From assembly GCA_017615795.1 (NCBI GenBank), contig JAFZZK010000048.1, positions 1 to 32,282 on the forward strand: 32,282 bases of DNA. The letters are read 5' to 3'. The translations under genes were made by a program, and so were the position numbers. The first letter of the stretch is position 1. The number at the start of each line of letters is the position of its first letter. This DNA is from Bacteroidales bacterium (GTDB lineage: Bacteria; Bacteroidota; Bacteroidia; Bacteroidales; WCHB1-69). Under the pieces are notes generated by a model. It saw nothing but the letters and a program-made list of their open reading frames with translations, did not search any database and had not been told where the DNA came from. Positions 16,848 through 24,204 of the stretch are shown here, piece after piece.

Positions 16848-19394
16848 TTAGTTGAAAGTGAAATTGATGCCTAAGTAGAAGGTTGTTCCGAAAGCATAGT
16901 AGTACTTGTTGCCGAACTTGTTGACATTGTATCCAGTGAAGTCAAAGCGGTACTGTTCCCAAGCCGTGGTCACGAGGTTCTTGTTGTTGAGCAGGTTGGT
17001 GACGCTGGCGTTGAAGCCGAGAATGTATCCGCTCTTGATGCGCCATGACTTGCTAACGGAGACGTCGAGGGTGAACTGCCCCTTCAGGCGGGTCTGGTCG
17101 GCGATTTCATGATAGAGCTCAGGGTCGGTGTAGTAGAGCGATCCTGTGGCGGTGGTGGTTCTGCGCTCGGGGTTGAGGTCGCAGTATATCTTGTCGAAGT
17201 AGTTGGCATTGATGTTGACCCACCAATAGTTGTGGTTGAACTTGAGCCCGGCGGTGGCGGCCACTTGCGGGGTGCCGGAGACATGGTAGTTTTTCCAGTA
17301 GATGGTGCGGTCCACCGTCTCGCCTTGCATGTCGACGCCGTTGTCGGCGTTCATGGTGCCATCGGCCTGGTCTGTGTAGCGATAGTCGCCGTAGTTGCCG
17401 GCCAGGATGAGGGAGAACATGCTGCCAAGTTTGATTTCTGTCCCAAGTTCTACGCCGACGTGGCGTTGGTCGATTTTAGTGATGGAGTAGTTGACCATGC
17501 TGGCGTAGTCGTCATGATAGAAGCTGATGAGTCGTGTGGCGTCCATGATTTGCGTGATATAGGCCGTGACACGCAGCTTGATGGCGGGATATTTGAGGAT
17601 GTAGGATAGCTCGCCTGAATAAATTTTCTCGGGCGTGATGTTGTCGGCATATTTGTTGCGGATACGCGGTGATACAAATGCGTTGAGGATGCTGGGCGCT
17701 TGTCTTTGGAAAAGTCCGTTGAGCACCAGGTAGTTGCGTCCGTTGATCTTGTAAGTGATGCCTGCTTTGGCTGCAGCGTCGAGGAAGGCGCGCTTCTCGG
17801 AGTTTCCATAGGATTCATCTTGGAAACGACCGTTTTTCATGCGACCGGTGCGCCAGTATTCGGTGCCGCCGATTTCCCCGCCAAGGTGGAAGTCCACGTG
17901 GTTGTAGGTGAAGAGTGCGGAGGCCCACAGGCGTTGGGTGTAGATGTGGTAATCGTAGTCGTAGCCGAACACATCGCCGACCCCAAGGGTGTCGTTGATA
18001 TGGTTGAGGTCGTTGTATTGGACGTTGTAGTCATCGGGGAAGTCGCCCTCGGAGTATTTGTCCACGTCGAGCCAATAGCTGCCGCCAAGAAGGTCGTTGA
18101 TGGTCTTGTAGTTACGCTGCTTCATGCCGCGAACGTCGAGACCGGCGGCAAGCTTGATGTGGTCCGTGAGGTCTGCATTGAGGTTGGAGCTGCCGCCAAT
18201 CTGCAGATGGTCGTAAATGCGGTTTTCCACCATGTATTGGGCGCGTTTGCCCTGCTCGGCGGCGAGTTGGTTGACCTCGTAGAGCTTGTCCCAGTTGATT
18301 TGAGTGTATGACTGGTCGTTGGTGGTCCAATAGTTGAGGATTTGGTTGTAGAAGCCGTTGGTGTCGCCGTTGCTGATTTGGTAGGAGGGCAGGTATCGGT
18401 AGTAGTCGGGGCGCGGGTCGGGCACGTCGTACCAGTTGAGCGAAGTCGTGCTGTTGCGTCCGAAGGTGGTGGCGATGGTGGAGGTTATGTTCATTTTGTT
18501 GCTCTTGGGGGCATATGTGTGGGTGAGCAGGATGACAGGCTCGCACACGGTGCGCACGCGGGCGTTGCGCTGTTTGCCCTGGTACCAGCCCCAGTTGGCG
18601 TTGTAGTAGTGGTCGTTGAGCAGGTCGTAGGCCTCCTGCACGGAGTTGGACTGCATGCCGCGCGATGTGTAGGAGGCGAAGGCGGCGAGGTTGAGCCAGT
18701 TCTCGGAGTTGAGGCGCTTCTCGGCTGCGAAGAAACCGCCGAAGCTGTTATAGGAGGTGCCCTCCACGTAGGAGAGGTTGTTGCCGAAGCGCGCGGAGAG
18801 CGAACCTGCAAAGGACCAGCCCTTCTTGGTGACGCCCGTGGCACCGGTCACGATGAAGCGGTTGCTGTAGGTGCGGTTGGTCAGGGAATAGGAGGCCCGG
18901 ATTTGCCGGCGGAAGTTGGTGGCACGCAAGTTGTAGTTGGTGGCCCCGCCAACGTTGCCGAAAAGGAACGTCGGTGCATCAAGGTTGTTCAGTGCCTCTG
19001 GATAGCGGAAAATATGGTTGAGACCGCCCCATTGCGAGTAGGTGGCACGCCCCGTCACCAGGCTGTTCGCCGAAAAACCGTTCCAGCATACGTTCTGGTA
19101 CTTGTTGTCCAAACCGCGGTTGCGGAAATAGGCGATGCTGAAGGTGTAGGAGGTGTTGTTGGTGTACACGTCCTGCGAGGAGTGCAACAGACCAGGAACG
19201 TAGTTGCCGGTTTCGCTTTCGTCATCCTGTCCCTCACCGACGTCGGAGTAGGTGTCGCCATCCACGCCCGCGCGTGATGTCGTGTCGGTGGTCGTCTGTT
19301 TCTTTTTTTTCTCCCGTGTCTTTCCATTATCTTGTGAATATACTGTGTTACAGATAAATAAAAGTGTAAAGAGACAAAGTAGAACTTTTTTCAT
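16848..19394 (-). CDS. TonB-dependent receptor-like outer-membrane protein
   Basis: The 848-residue protein has a signal peptide (MKKVLLCLFTLLFICNTVYSQ), a charged low-complexity linker (residues 22-65), and then a plug domain recognisable from SFSIAYFRNRGLDNKYQNVCWNGFSANSL and QWGGLNHIFRYPEAL. A beta-barrel rich in aromatic strands follows and ends in phenylalanine-containing FYLGINFTFN. The carboxypeptidase-like regulatory domain that precedes the plug in many Bacteroidota receptors is missing, and the linker occupies its place. A clear TonB box is not obvious. Two DUF5689 lipoproteins follow in the same unit, so the system resembles a SusC plus accessory-lipoprotein importer for an unknown substrate. 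A TACATTTG -7 box lies 32 bp upstream of the ATG. Confidence 0.87.
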   Translation of the reverse strand: MKKVLLCLFTLLFICNTVYSQDNGKTREKKKKQTTTDTTSRAGVDGDTYSDVGEGQDDESETGNYVPGLLHSSQDVYTNNTSYTFSIAYFRNRGLDNKYQNVCWNGFSANSLVTGRATYSQWGGLNHIFRYPEALNNLDAPTFLFGNVGGATNYNLRATNFRRQIRASYSLTNRTYSNRFIVTGATGVTKKGWSFAGSLSARFGNNLSYVEGTSYNSFGGFFAAEKRLNSENWLNLAAFASYTSRGMQSNSVQEAYDLLNDHYYNANWGWYQGKQRNARVRTVCEPVILLTHTYAPKSNKMNITSTIATTFGRNSTTSLNWYDVPDPRPDYYRYLPSYQISNGDTNGFYNQILNYWTTNDQSYTQINWDKLYEVNQLAAEQGKRAQYMVENRIYDHLQIGGSSNLNADLTDHIKLAAGLDVRGMKQRNYKTINDLLGGSYWLDVDKYSEGDFPDDYNVQYNDLNHINDTLGVGDVFGYDYDYHIYTQRLWASALFTYNHVDFHLGGEIGGTEYWRTGRMKNGRFQDESYGNSEKRAFLDAAAKAGITYKINGRNYLVLNGLFQRQAPSILNAFVSPRIRNKYADNITPEKIYSGELSYILKYPAIKLRVTAYITQIMDATRLISFYHDDYASMVNYSITKIDQRHVGVELGTEIKLGSMFSLILAGNYGDYRYTDQADGTMNADNGVDMQGETVDRTIYWKNYHVSGTPQVAATAGLKFNHNYWWVNINANYFDKIYCDLNPERRTTTATGSLYYTDPELYHEIADQTRLKGQFTLDVSVSKSWRIKSGYILGFNASVTNLLNNKNLVTTAWEQYRFDFTGYNVNKFGNKYYYAFGTTFYLGINFTFN

Positions 19395-19426
19395 ATTGGG
19401 TGGTTTTACGTTCGTGAAAAAGTCTG

Positions 19427-19434
19427 CAAATGTA
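19427..19434 (-). promoter_or_regulatory. -7 box for the TonB receptor/DUF5689 operon
   Basis: The minus strand reads TACATTTG, matching TAnnTTTG, 32 bp upstream of the receptor ATG. No clear -33 motif is visible. Confidence 0.45.
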
Positions 19435-19510
19435 CATTAATTTTTTTAAGTATCGGAATGGAAAATCTTTTTTATGGCGAATCGCCTCATTTACATAATC
19501 ATTTAATTTC

Positions 19511-19518
19511 TATTTTTG
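19511..19518 (+). promoter_or_regulatory. -7 box for the AAA ATPase gene
   Basis: TATTTTTG followed by CGCCC matches the Bacteroidota -7 element. A start near 19525 would leave an unusually long leader of about 90 bases before the ATG at 19617. The upstream TTTAC near 19490 is a poor -33. Confidence 0.5.
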
Positions 19519-19616
19519 CGCCCTGAATGAAATGCCGATATAAAGGCTGTTCATCCACCCTTCGTTTTATTAGAATTCACGCTATTTCAAATTCCCAAAT
19601 TCAAACCCAACCGCCC

Positions 19617-20246
19617 ATGATTACCAAGATTGTCCTTACTGGCGGGCCATGTGCCGGAAAAACCACCACCAATGAGCGCATAGAGGAGGTCTTCTCCAAA
19701 CTTGGATATGCCGTGTTCACACTCCCCGAGGCTGCCACCCTCTTTATCAAGGCAGGTGCCGACTTTCTTACGAAAGACCCCGGCCTTTACTATGAAATCC
19801 ACAAGAACATGATGCTCTTTTTGTTGCAGATGGAAGAGTCTTTCTATCGCATTGCGGAGGCCACGGGAAAGCCCGCGTTGATCATCAACGACCGCGGGGC
19901 GATGGATATTTCCGCCTATATGAATCCCGGGGACTGGCAGCGGCTGCTGCGGGAGACCGGCCATACGGAAGAGGAGTTGCTGGCTCGTTACAAGGCGGTG
20001 TTCCATCTTAGCACGAGTGCCAAAGGAGCCCCGAACAGCTATACCCTTAGCAACAATTCCGCCCGGATGGAGGAGAGCCTTGCCGAGGCTATCGCCGTTG
20101 ACGACAACCTCATTCGCGCATGGAAGGTGCACCCCAACTTGCATGTCATCGAGTCGGAGGAGTTTGTGAAGGACAAGATTGACAAGGTGTTGCGTGGTAT
20201 CGCCAAGGAACTGGGCATCCACGAGTCTGTCACCTTTGATCTCTGA
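19617..20246 (+). CDS. NadR/TTD14-like P-loop ATPase (AAA_28 family)
   Basis: A soluble P-loop nucleotide-binding protein of 209 residues. I choose the ATG at 19617 because the Walker A motif GGPCAGKTT follows at residues 9-17, the normal spacing for a first beta-strand; an in-frame extension to 19527 would add 30 residues without recognisable structure and lies within the probable leader. Family features include FTLPEAATLFIKAG, IINDRGAMDISAYM (Walker B-like acidic segment) and HLSTSAKGAPNSYTLSNNSAR. This family is related to the kinase domain of NadR and to eukaryotic TTD14; the substrate is unknown. It is transcribed away from the TonB receptor and convergent with the Omp85-like gene, with 8 bp between them. 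Confidence 0.85.
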   Translation: MITKIVLTGGPCAGKTTTNERIEEVFSKLGYAVFTLPEAATLFIKAGADFLTKDPGLYYEIHKNMMLFLLQMEESFYRIAEATGKPALIINDRGAMDISAYMNPGDWQRLLRETGHTEEELLARYKAVFHLSTSAKGAPNSYTLSNNSARMEESLAEAIAVDDNLIRAWKVHPNLHVIESEEFVKDKIDKVLRGIAKELGIHESVTFDL

Positions 20247-20254
20247 TTTTTTAC

Positions 20255-21721
20255 TCAGAAGTCCACTTTCACGCCGAAATGGATGAGACCCCGCTTGAAA
20301 GAGATGGGGTTCTTCATTTGTCGGCCCAGCGCATATTCGAGATAGAAGGTGCCGGAACGGACGGCGAAGTTCACGCCCGCGCCGAAGCCGAAAGGCGCGT
20401 CATGCCGGTATCTCCCCATCAGTTGCTGCTCGTAGATGCCGCCGTCAAAAAAGACGTGGGCATAGGATTTTTTTGCGAAAAGATAGCGCACCTCAAGTGA
20501 GTATATCCAGTAGGTTGTGGCTTGCAAGTCGTTGGGATTGAAGCCTCTGATCATGCCGGGTCCCGCTATTTTGAGCAGCTCGTTCTCGTAATGCGGGCCG
20601 TTCAGAAGCGATCCGGCCTGCGTTCGGGGAGCTATCACCCAGCGTTTGCGGGGCCCTAACGGGATGTACCCCCGCACTTCACCGGCGATGCGGTAGGAAT
20701 TGCGTTGCATGGGCATGTTGTCGTAATATTCAGGGTCCACGTGGTGGTTGACGCGGATGACGCGGCGCCCTGCGGACAGGTCTAAGCCCATGTCCACGCC
20801 GCGCCGTGGATTGTAAAGGTAGTCCAGCTTGCGGAAACGCAACCGCAGCCCGTAGAGGGTCTTGCGATAGTCGATGTAGGTTGTGTCGTCGCTCGTGCCG
20901 ATGAGGTCGGGGTTGAGCACATGCGAGCTGGCGAGGTTGAAGTAGGGCGTGACGTAGCTGTTGCTGACGAAAGTGTACGGCACGCCGATGTGAAAGTCCG
21001 TGGTCAGATAGGAGGTGTCCTGCTTGTCGAGACGGAAAGTGCCCTCTATGCCGAAACGTGTGCGGAACAGGTAGGGAAAACGCACGGTGATGTCGAGTTT
21101 CTGGGAATAACGTTCGCTGCTGTTCCAGTTGATTAGAAAACTCTCCCCCACGTGGAACAGGTTGTTGAGTGCAAGGTCGAGTTGCCCGCTGATGGCCACC
21201 TTCCCGGTGCGCTCATTGACGGGCACGATGCCGAGATAGCCGTCGAAGCGGCTGGTCTGGCGCTTGTCGAGGAACACATAGAGGTAGGCCTTGTCCTTGA
21301 CGAACACCACGCCAGGGTCTTGGAGATAGCTGGCAAAGGGCAGCTCCTGCAACTTGGCGGCGACTTGCCGCATCAGGCGCTCGTCGTAGGGACGCCCGCG
21401 CTTGAGGCCTAAGTATGGATACAGGAAACCTTTGGCCAGTTTCACATCACCCTTGACCACGATGGAGTCGAATGTTACAAATATGCTGGTGTCGACGATG
21501 ATGCGTGGGGTGAAATCGCCGCTGTCGGGGGCTGTGCTCTGCAAGGTGACGGACGCGAAAGGATAACCGTGGCTTTCAAAATAGTTGAGCAGCTCCGTGG
21601 CGATACGGGGATAGTCGGCCATGTCGATTTCTGCGGGAATTTTCGGGGGATTCCGCTGTGCCCAGAGGGCCGTGGACAGGAACACTCCAAAAAATAATAT
21701 GTTCAAGACCTTGTATTTCAA
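20255..21721 (-). CDS. Omp85-superfamily outer-membrane protein (BamA/TamA-like) with POTRA region
   Basis: This 488-residue protein has a signal peptide (KYKVLNILFFGVFLSTALWAQ), a short periplasmic part of one or two POTRA-like domains (about residues 30-160; FDSIVVKGDVKLAKGFLYPYLGLKRGRPYDE), and a C-terminal barrel ending in HFGVKVDF. The Omp85 loop-6 signature appears as GPGMIRGFNPN near residue 385. At under 500 residues it is much shorter than BamA (five POTRAs), so it is a TamA- or FhaC-like relative; its client is unknown. No in-frame ATG or GTG precedes the signal peptide, so translation probably starts at a TTG (21721). A possible minus-strand -7 box TATTTTTG lies at 21784-21791. Confidence 0.85.
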   Translation of the reverse strand: MKYKVLNILFFGVFLSTALWAQRNPPKIPAEIDMADYPRIATELLNYFESHGYPFASVTLQSTAPDSGDFTPRIIVDTSIFVTFDSIVVKGDVKLAKGFLYPYLGLKRGRPYDERLMRQVAAKLQELPFASYLQDPGVVFVKDKAYLYVFLDKRQTSRFDGYLGIVPVNERTGKVAISGQLDLALNNLFHVGESFLINWNSSERYSQKLDITVRFPYLFRTRFGIEGTFRLDKQDTSYLTTDFHIGVPYTFVSNSYVTPYFNLASSHVLNPDLIGTSDDTTYIDYRKTLYGLRLRFRKLDYLYNPRRGVDMGLDLSAGRRVIRVNHHVDPEYYDNMPMQRNSYRIAGEVRGYIPLGPRKRWVIAPRTQAGSLLNGPHYENELLKIAGPGMIRGFNPNDLQATTYWIYSLEVRYLFAKKSYAHVFFDGGIYEQQLMGRYRHDAPFGFGAGVNFAVRSGTFYLEYALGRQMKNPISFKRGLIHFGVKVDF

Positions 21722-21769
21722 TATCTTGTAAAATAAATCCCGAAAATGTGCGTTATCGTTTTTTTTAAG

Positions 21770-21791
21770 TACTTTTGCAAGTTCAAAAATA
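21770..21791. promoter_or_regulatory. Overlapping divergent -7 boxes
   Basis: TACTTTTG on the plus strand (21770-21777) suits the small lipoprotein gene starting at 21808. TATTTTTG on the minus strand (plus CAAAAATA 21784-21791) suits the Omp85-like gene. The boxes face each other across 6 bp, so RNA polymerase binding may be mutually exclusive. Neither has a strong -33. Confidence 0.4.
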
Positions 21792-21807
21792 ATAAAAATA
21801 AACGAAA

Positions 21808-21945
21808 ATGAAAAAGAATATTGTGTTGGTTTTCATGTTTTTATTTGCCATAGCCATTTTCGCTGCGTGCGACACCCAAAGGGGGTGCGCTGCCTACGGT
21901 CATTACCAATGCTATCCCTCGACAGCGGTCGAGCAAGCAGAGTAG
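21808..21945 (+). CDS. Small lipoprotein (45 residues)
   Basis: The ATG at 21808 opens a 45-codon frame ending at TAG 21943-21945. The product has a lysine-rich start (MKKN), a hydrophobic stretch and a lipobox IFAAC with cysteine 21, leaving a mature peptide of only 25 residues that contains two more cysteines (RGCAAYGHYQCYPST). It is too short for many gene callers. Support comes from the signal peptide and lipobox, a promoter box 30 bp upstream, and a gap of only 9 bp to the next gene. Function is unknown. Confidence 0.75.
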   Translation: MKKNIVLVFMFLFAIAIFAACDTQRGCAAYGHYQCYPSTAVEQAE

Positions 21946-21954
21946 GGTGGCCCT

Positions 21955-22716
21955 ATGGGTCGGGCGTTTCCATTTCGGACATGGATAGCAGCCGCCTTGT
22001 TGTGCGACTTGTTATGTCTTGCCCTGCGTATGGACGCGCAGGAGGTGGGTGAGTTTTACCATGACGTCACCCTCAAGGAATGGGACATCGAGCTGATGGC
22101 TCACACCAGCGGTTTTGGTGTCGGATTCCAGCATGGACGCACGCCTGACATCCTTAACAAGCATTATTGGGAGATTGAATTCCTTTATAACCAGCATCCC
22201 AAGTCGGTGCGTTCCATCAACGTGCTTTACGAGGGGGTGCGTCCTTGCCGCTATGGGCAGTTGTACACGCTGTTTTTCGCACATGGCGGCTACGGCTACC
22301 AGCGCACGCTGCACCAGAAGCCCTACTGGGGCGGTGTTAAGGTGAGCTGGAATTTCTCGGGCGGCATCTCTCTGGGCATCGGCATCCCCAACTATGTGGA
22401 GGTGCTCAACTATAACACGGGATTCTCCGAGATTGTGCGCTACGACCCCGAAAAGCACAATCTCAACAACGTTATCGGCGGTGGCGGCTTTTTTGCGGGC
22501 ATTCTGCAGACCACCGTGCGCCCGGGCTTCTATGCCAAAACCGGACTCAACTTCGAGTTCGCCAAAAACGATTACCGCCTCCGCGCCCTGGAGATCGGCG
22601 CGCTCTTCGACATGGTCTTTCCCTTTATCCAGCAAATGGCCCATAACCCTGCCAAGCCTTGCTATATAGCTGGCTATATTGCGTTTGATTTCGGAAGGAA
22701 GAAAGGATTGCATTGA
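21955..22716 (+). CDS. Putative outer-membrane beta-barrel protein, conserved hypothetical
   Basis: The 253-residue protein has an N-terminal signal-like hydrophobic segment (FRTWIAAALLCDLLCLALRMDAQ) followed by alternating aromatic and polar strands with many glycines (FGVGFQHGRTPD, LFFAHGGYGYQRTLHQKPYWGG, GGISLGIGIPNYVEVL). The C-terminal segment AGYIAFDFGRKKG is compatible with a last barrel strand. I recognise no enzymatic motif. It starts 9 bp after the stop of the 45-residue lipoprotein, so the two form one unit and their products may act together at the outer membrane. The 245-codon frame on the opposite strand looks like a shadow. Confidence 0.7.
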   Translation: MGRAFPFRTWIAAALLCDLLCLALRMDAQEVGEFYHDVTLKEWDIELMAHTSGFGVGFQHGRTPDILNKHYWEIEFLYNQHPKSVRSINVLYEGVRPCRYGQLYTLFFAHGGYGYQRTLHQKPYWGGVKVSWNFSGGISLGIGIPNYVEVLNYNTGFSEIVRYDPEKHNLNNVIGGGGFFAGILQTTVRPGFYAKTGLNFEFAKNDYRLRALEIGALFDMVFPFIQQMAHNPAKPCYIAGYIAFDFGRKKGLH

Positions 22717-22775
22717 GGGGGGGCAGAAGCGACTTTGGGGTTTATACAATCCCTACGACGCAAAAATAAAATACA

Positions 22776-23074
22776 TATTTCCTTAAGCAGCCCCGTAGGG
22801 GCAAAAGCTCGGTAGCCAGGGGTTAAAGCGCGAGGAACGAGCGCTGTAACCCCTGGGATGGATGGTGCGTGGAAAAAATCGCGGCGCGGGAGAATGTTGG
22901 GACGAGGAAGCACGATGTTCGCCGCGAAACGGGTGTGGGGTCCGACGAGCATGCGTGAGGGATTGAAGCGGAAATGGCTGGCTTGCCGGCCATTGCAGTA
23001 AAAGCCCGACGGCGCGGCCCGCGCCGGCACGCCCCCCCCCCAAAAAAAAATGCGTAAACCCTGATTTGTGCCAT
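22776..23074 (+). repeat. Structured dispersed repeat, copy 1 (about 300 bp, five hairpins)
   Basis: This non-coding block fills the gap between the outer-membrane protein gene and tRNA-Lys. It matches the block at 24205-24586 in the same orientation, including a 67-base identical stretch (22871-22937 = 24309-24375). Hairpins: H1 GCCCC/GGGGC (22790-22802); H2 22816-22856 with arms CCAGGGGTTA/TAACCCCTGG, inner GCGC/GCGC and loop GAGGAACGA; H3 TCGCGGCG/CGCCGCGA (22879-22886, 22920-22927); H4 22973-22994 (AATGGCTGG/CCGGCCATT, one G-T pair); H5 CGGCGCGG/CCGCGCCG (23010-23026). It ends with ten C, nine A and a shared TGATTTGTGCCAT. The family is not one I can name. Confidence 0.85.
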
Positions 23075-23127
23075 GTGTATAATTACCAAAAAAAGCACCC
23101 CGAGACTTTCGTTTGGAGTGCCTTTTG

Positions 23128-23200
23128 TGTCCCCTCAGGGACTCGAACCCTGGACCCATTGATTAAGAGTCAATTGCTCTACCAGCTGAGCTAAGGAGAC
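23128..23200 (-). tRNA. tRNA-Lys (anticodon CTT)
   Basis: The minus strand folds as a complete 73-base cloverleaf: acceptor GTCTCCT/AGGGGAC with discriminator A, D arm GCTC-AGCTGGTA-GAGC, anticodon stem ATTGA/TCAAT with loop CTCTTAA (anticodon CTT, 23165-23167), variable loop GGGTC, and T arm CAGGG-TTCGAGT-CCCTG. CCA is not encoded. A promoter with good spacing lies 29 bp upstream at 23229-23259. Confidence 0.97.
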
Positions 23201-23226
23201 TTGGTTTTTTCCGTTGGGATTGCGGG

Positions 23227-23259
23227 TGCAAAAATACACTTTTTTTGTATTTTTGCAAA
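23227..23259. promoter_or_regulatory. Palindromic divergent promoter between tRNA-Lys and the cobalamin adenosyltransferase
   Basis: A perfect 11-bp inverted repeat, TGCAAAAATAC (23227-23237) and GTATTTTTGCA (23247-23257), has a 9-base spacer. The left arm holds the minus-strand -7 box TATTTTTG (23229-23236) for tRNA-Lys, with TTTG (plus CAAA 23256-23259) 19 bp upstream. The right arm holds the plus-strand -7 box TATTTTTG (23248-23255) for the adenosyltransferase, 13 bp before its ATG; a plus-strand -33 is not clear. Confidence 0.65.
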
Positions 23260-23268
23260 AAAAAAGCG

Positions 23269-23808
23269 ATGAAAATTTACACTAAGACCGGAGATGGTGG
23301 AACTACCTCATTAGCAGATGGTTCCAGAGTGTCGAAAAACAATTCCCTGTTGCATGCGTATGGCACGGTTGACGAGTTGAACTCCTTTTTGGGACTGTTG
23401 ATTTCGGAAGAAAATGAGGAATTCTTGACAAAGACGCAGAATTTCTTGTTCCTTATAGGGGGCATGTTGGCCACCCCTGTCGACAAATGGGAACTTTATT
23501 ATAAAGATGCTCCGTTGGAGGATTTTGTGCAGCGCACGGAGCAAGAGATCGACCGCCTGCAGGCCGAGTTGCCTCCTATGCGCGGCTTCATTCTGCCGCA
23601 GGGCAATAGAGCTATCGCCTATGCACACATTTGCCGTACAGTATGCCGCAGGTCGGAACGCTTGGTGGTCGAATTGGCGGAACAGGACGAACGCTATCGG
23701 CAGGTGCAAAAAGTGCTGAATCGACTCTCCGATTTCTTCTTTATTTTTGCCCGTTTTTTGCATAAAAAAAATAATATTTCCGAAACTAATTGTGGCCCAG
23801 TAAAATAA
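23269..23808 (+). CDS. PduO-type ATP:cob(I)alamin adenosyltransferase
   Basis: This enzyme transfers the adenosyl group of ATP to cob(I)alamin to make adenosylcobalamin, the coenzyme of KamDE and of methylmalonyl-CoA mutase. The ATG at 23269 gives 179 residues beginning MKIYTKTGDGGTTSLADGSRV, the family's ATP-binding N-terminus, followed by RVSKNN. The helical bundle continues with AYGTVDELNSFLG and ends with the conserved IAYAHICRTVCRRSERLVVELAEQ and LNRLSDFFFIFAR. An upstream in-frame start at 23245 would overlap the -7 box and is rejected. The gene is divergent from tRNA-Lys and lies between the two structured repeats. Confidence 0.95.
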   Translation: MKIYTKTGDGGTTSLADGSRVSKNNSLLHAYGTVDELNSFLGLLISEENEEFLTKTQNFLFLIGGMLATPVDKWELYYKDAPLEDFVQRTEQEIDRLQAELPPMRGFILPQGNRAIAYAHICRTVCRRSERLVVELAEQDERYRQVQKVLNRLSDFFFIFARFLHKKNNISETNCGPVK

Positions 23809-23817
23809 AATTTTCAA

Positions 23818-23853
23818 AAAAATAGTATTTGTCTGTTTAAAATACTATTTTTG
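23818..23853 (+). promoter_or_regulatory. Inverted repeat overlapping the DUF2795 promoter and possibly ending the upstream transcript
   Basis: Arms AAAAATAGTATTT (23818-23830) and AAATACTATTTTT (23840-23852) are perfect 13-bp complements with a 9-base spacer. The right arm contains the -7 box TATTTTTG (23846-23853), 38 bp before the ATG at 23892. As RNA the hairpin would end in a U-run 10 bp past the adenosyltransferase stop, so it may also serve as a weak terminator. TTTG at 23828-23831 is too close (14 bp) to be a standard -33. Confidence 0.5.
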
Positions 23854-23891
23854 CGCCCTCAAAAAATAAACCACAAAACCTCAAGAATACT

Positions 23892-24113
23892 ATGTATTGG
23901 ACCTTAGAATTAGCAACCAAGTTGGAGGATGCGCCGTGGCCTGCAACCAAGGACGAACTTTTGGACTATGCCATTCGTTCGGGTGCACCTCAAGAGATTG
24001 TTGAAAACCTTCAGGAGATAGACGACGAAGGCGAAACGTATGATTCTATCGAGGATCTCTGGCCTGACTATCCTACTAAGGAGGACTTCTTCTTCCACGA
24101 GGATGAATACTAA
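23892..24113 (+). CDS. DUF2795 family small acidic protein
   Basis: A 73-residue cytosolic protein whose sequence (MYWTLELATKLEDAPWPATK, then LLDYAIRSGAPQEIVENLQEI and LWPDYPTKEDFFF) matches the DUF2795 family, which is highly conserved and usually this size in Bacteroidota. It is strongly acidic at the C-terminus. Its function is unknown; conservation suggests a housekeeping role. It has its own promoter box and a clear terminator. Confidence 0.9.
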   Translation: MYWTLELATKLEDAPWPATKDELLDYAIRSGAPQEIVENLQEIDDEGETYDSIEDLWPDYPTKEDFFFHEDEY

Positions 24114-24167
24114 TGCTAAAGATGAATAATCCTGAAACACCGACGCGTCTTGTTGGTGTGCAGTGTG

Positions 24168-24197
24168 AAAGCGAGCTAATATGGCTCGCTTTTTTTG
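24168..24197 (+). terminator. Rho-independent terminator after the DUF2795 gene
   Basis: Perfect arms AAAGCGAGC and GCTCGCTTT with a 7-base loop are followed by a run of T to 24197. The hairpin begins 54 bp after the stop codon. Confidence 0.92.
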
Positions 24198-24204
24198 TGG
24201 AAAA

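Noticed and set aside
18342-19277. 311-codon plus-strand frame over the TonB receptor gene
   Set aside because: Antisense shadow; valine/glycine-rich translation without a start context or motif.
22012-22749. 245-codon minus-strand frame, with a TATTTTTG-like box just upstream (plus-strand CAAAAATA, 22761-22768)
   Set aside because: The plus-strand frame has a signal peptide, barrel-like strands and operon context. The box could drive an antisense RNA, but a single 8-bp match in AT-rich DNA is weak evidence.
22674-23159. Open frames of about 100-160 codons on the minus strand across repeat copy 1 and similarly across copy 2 (24176-24597)
   Set aside because: The matching peptide segments fall in different frames in the two copies because the C/A runs and inserts differ in length. 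The long frames are explained by GC-rich hairpin DNA with few stops; the conserved feature is the base pairing, not a protein.
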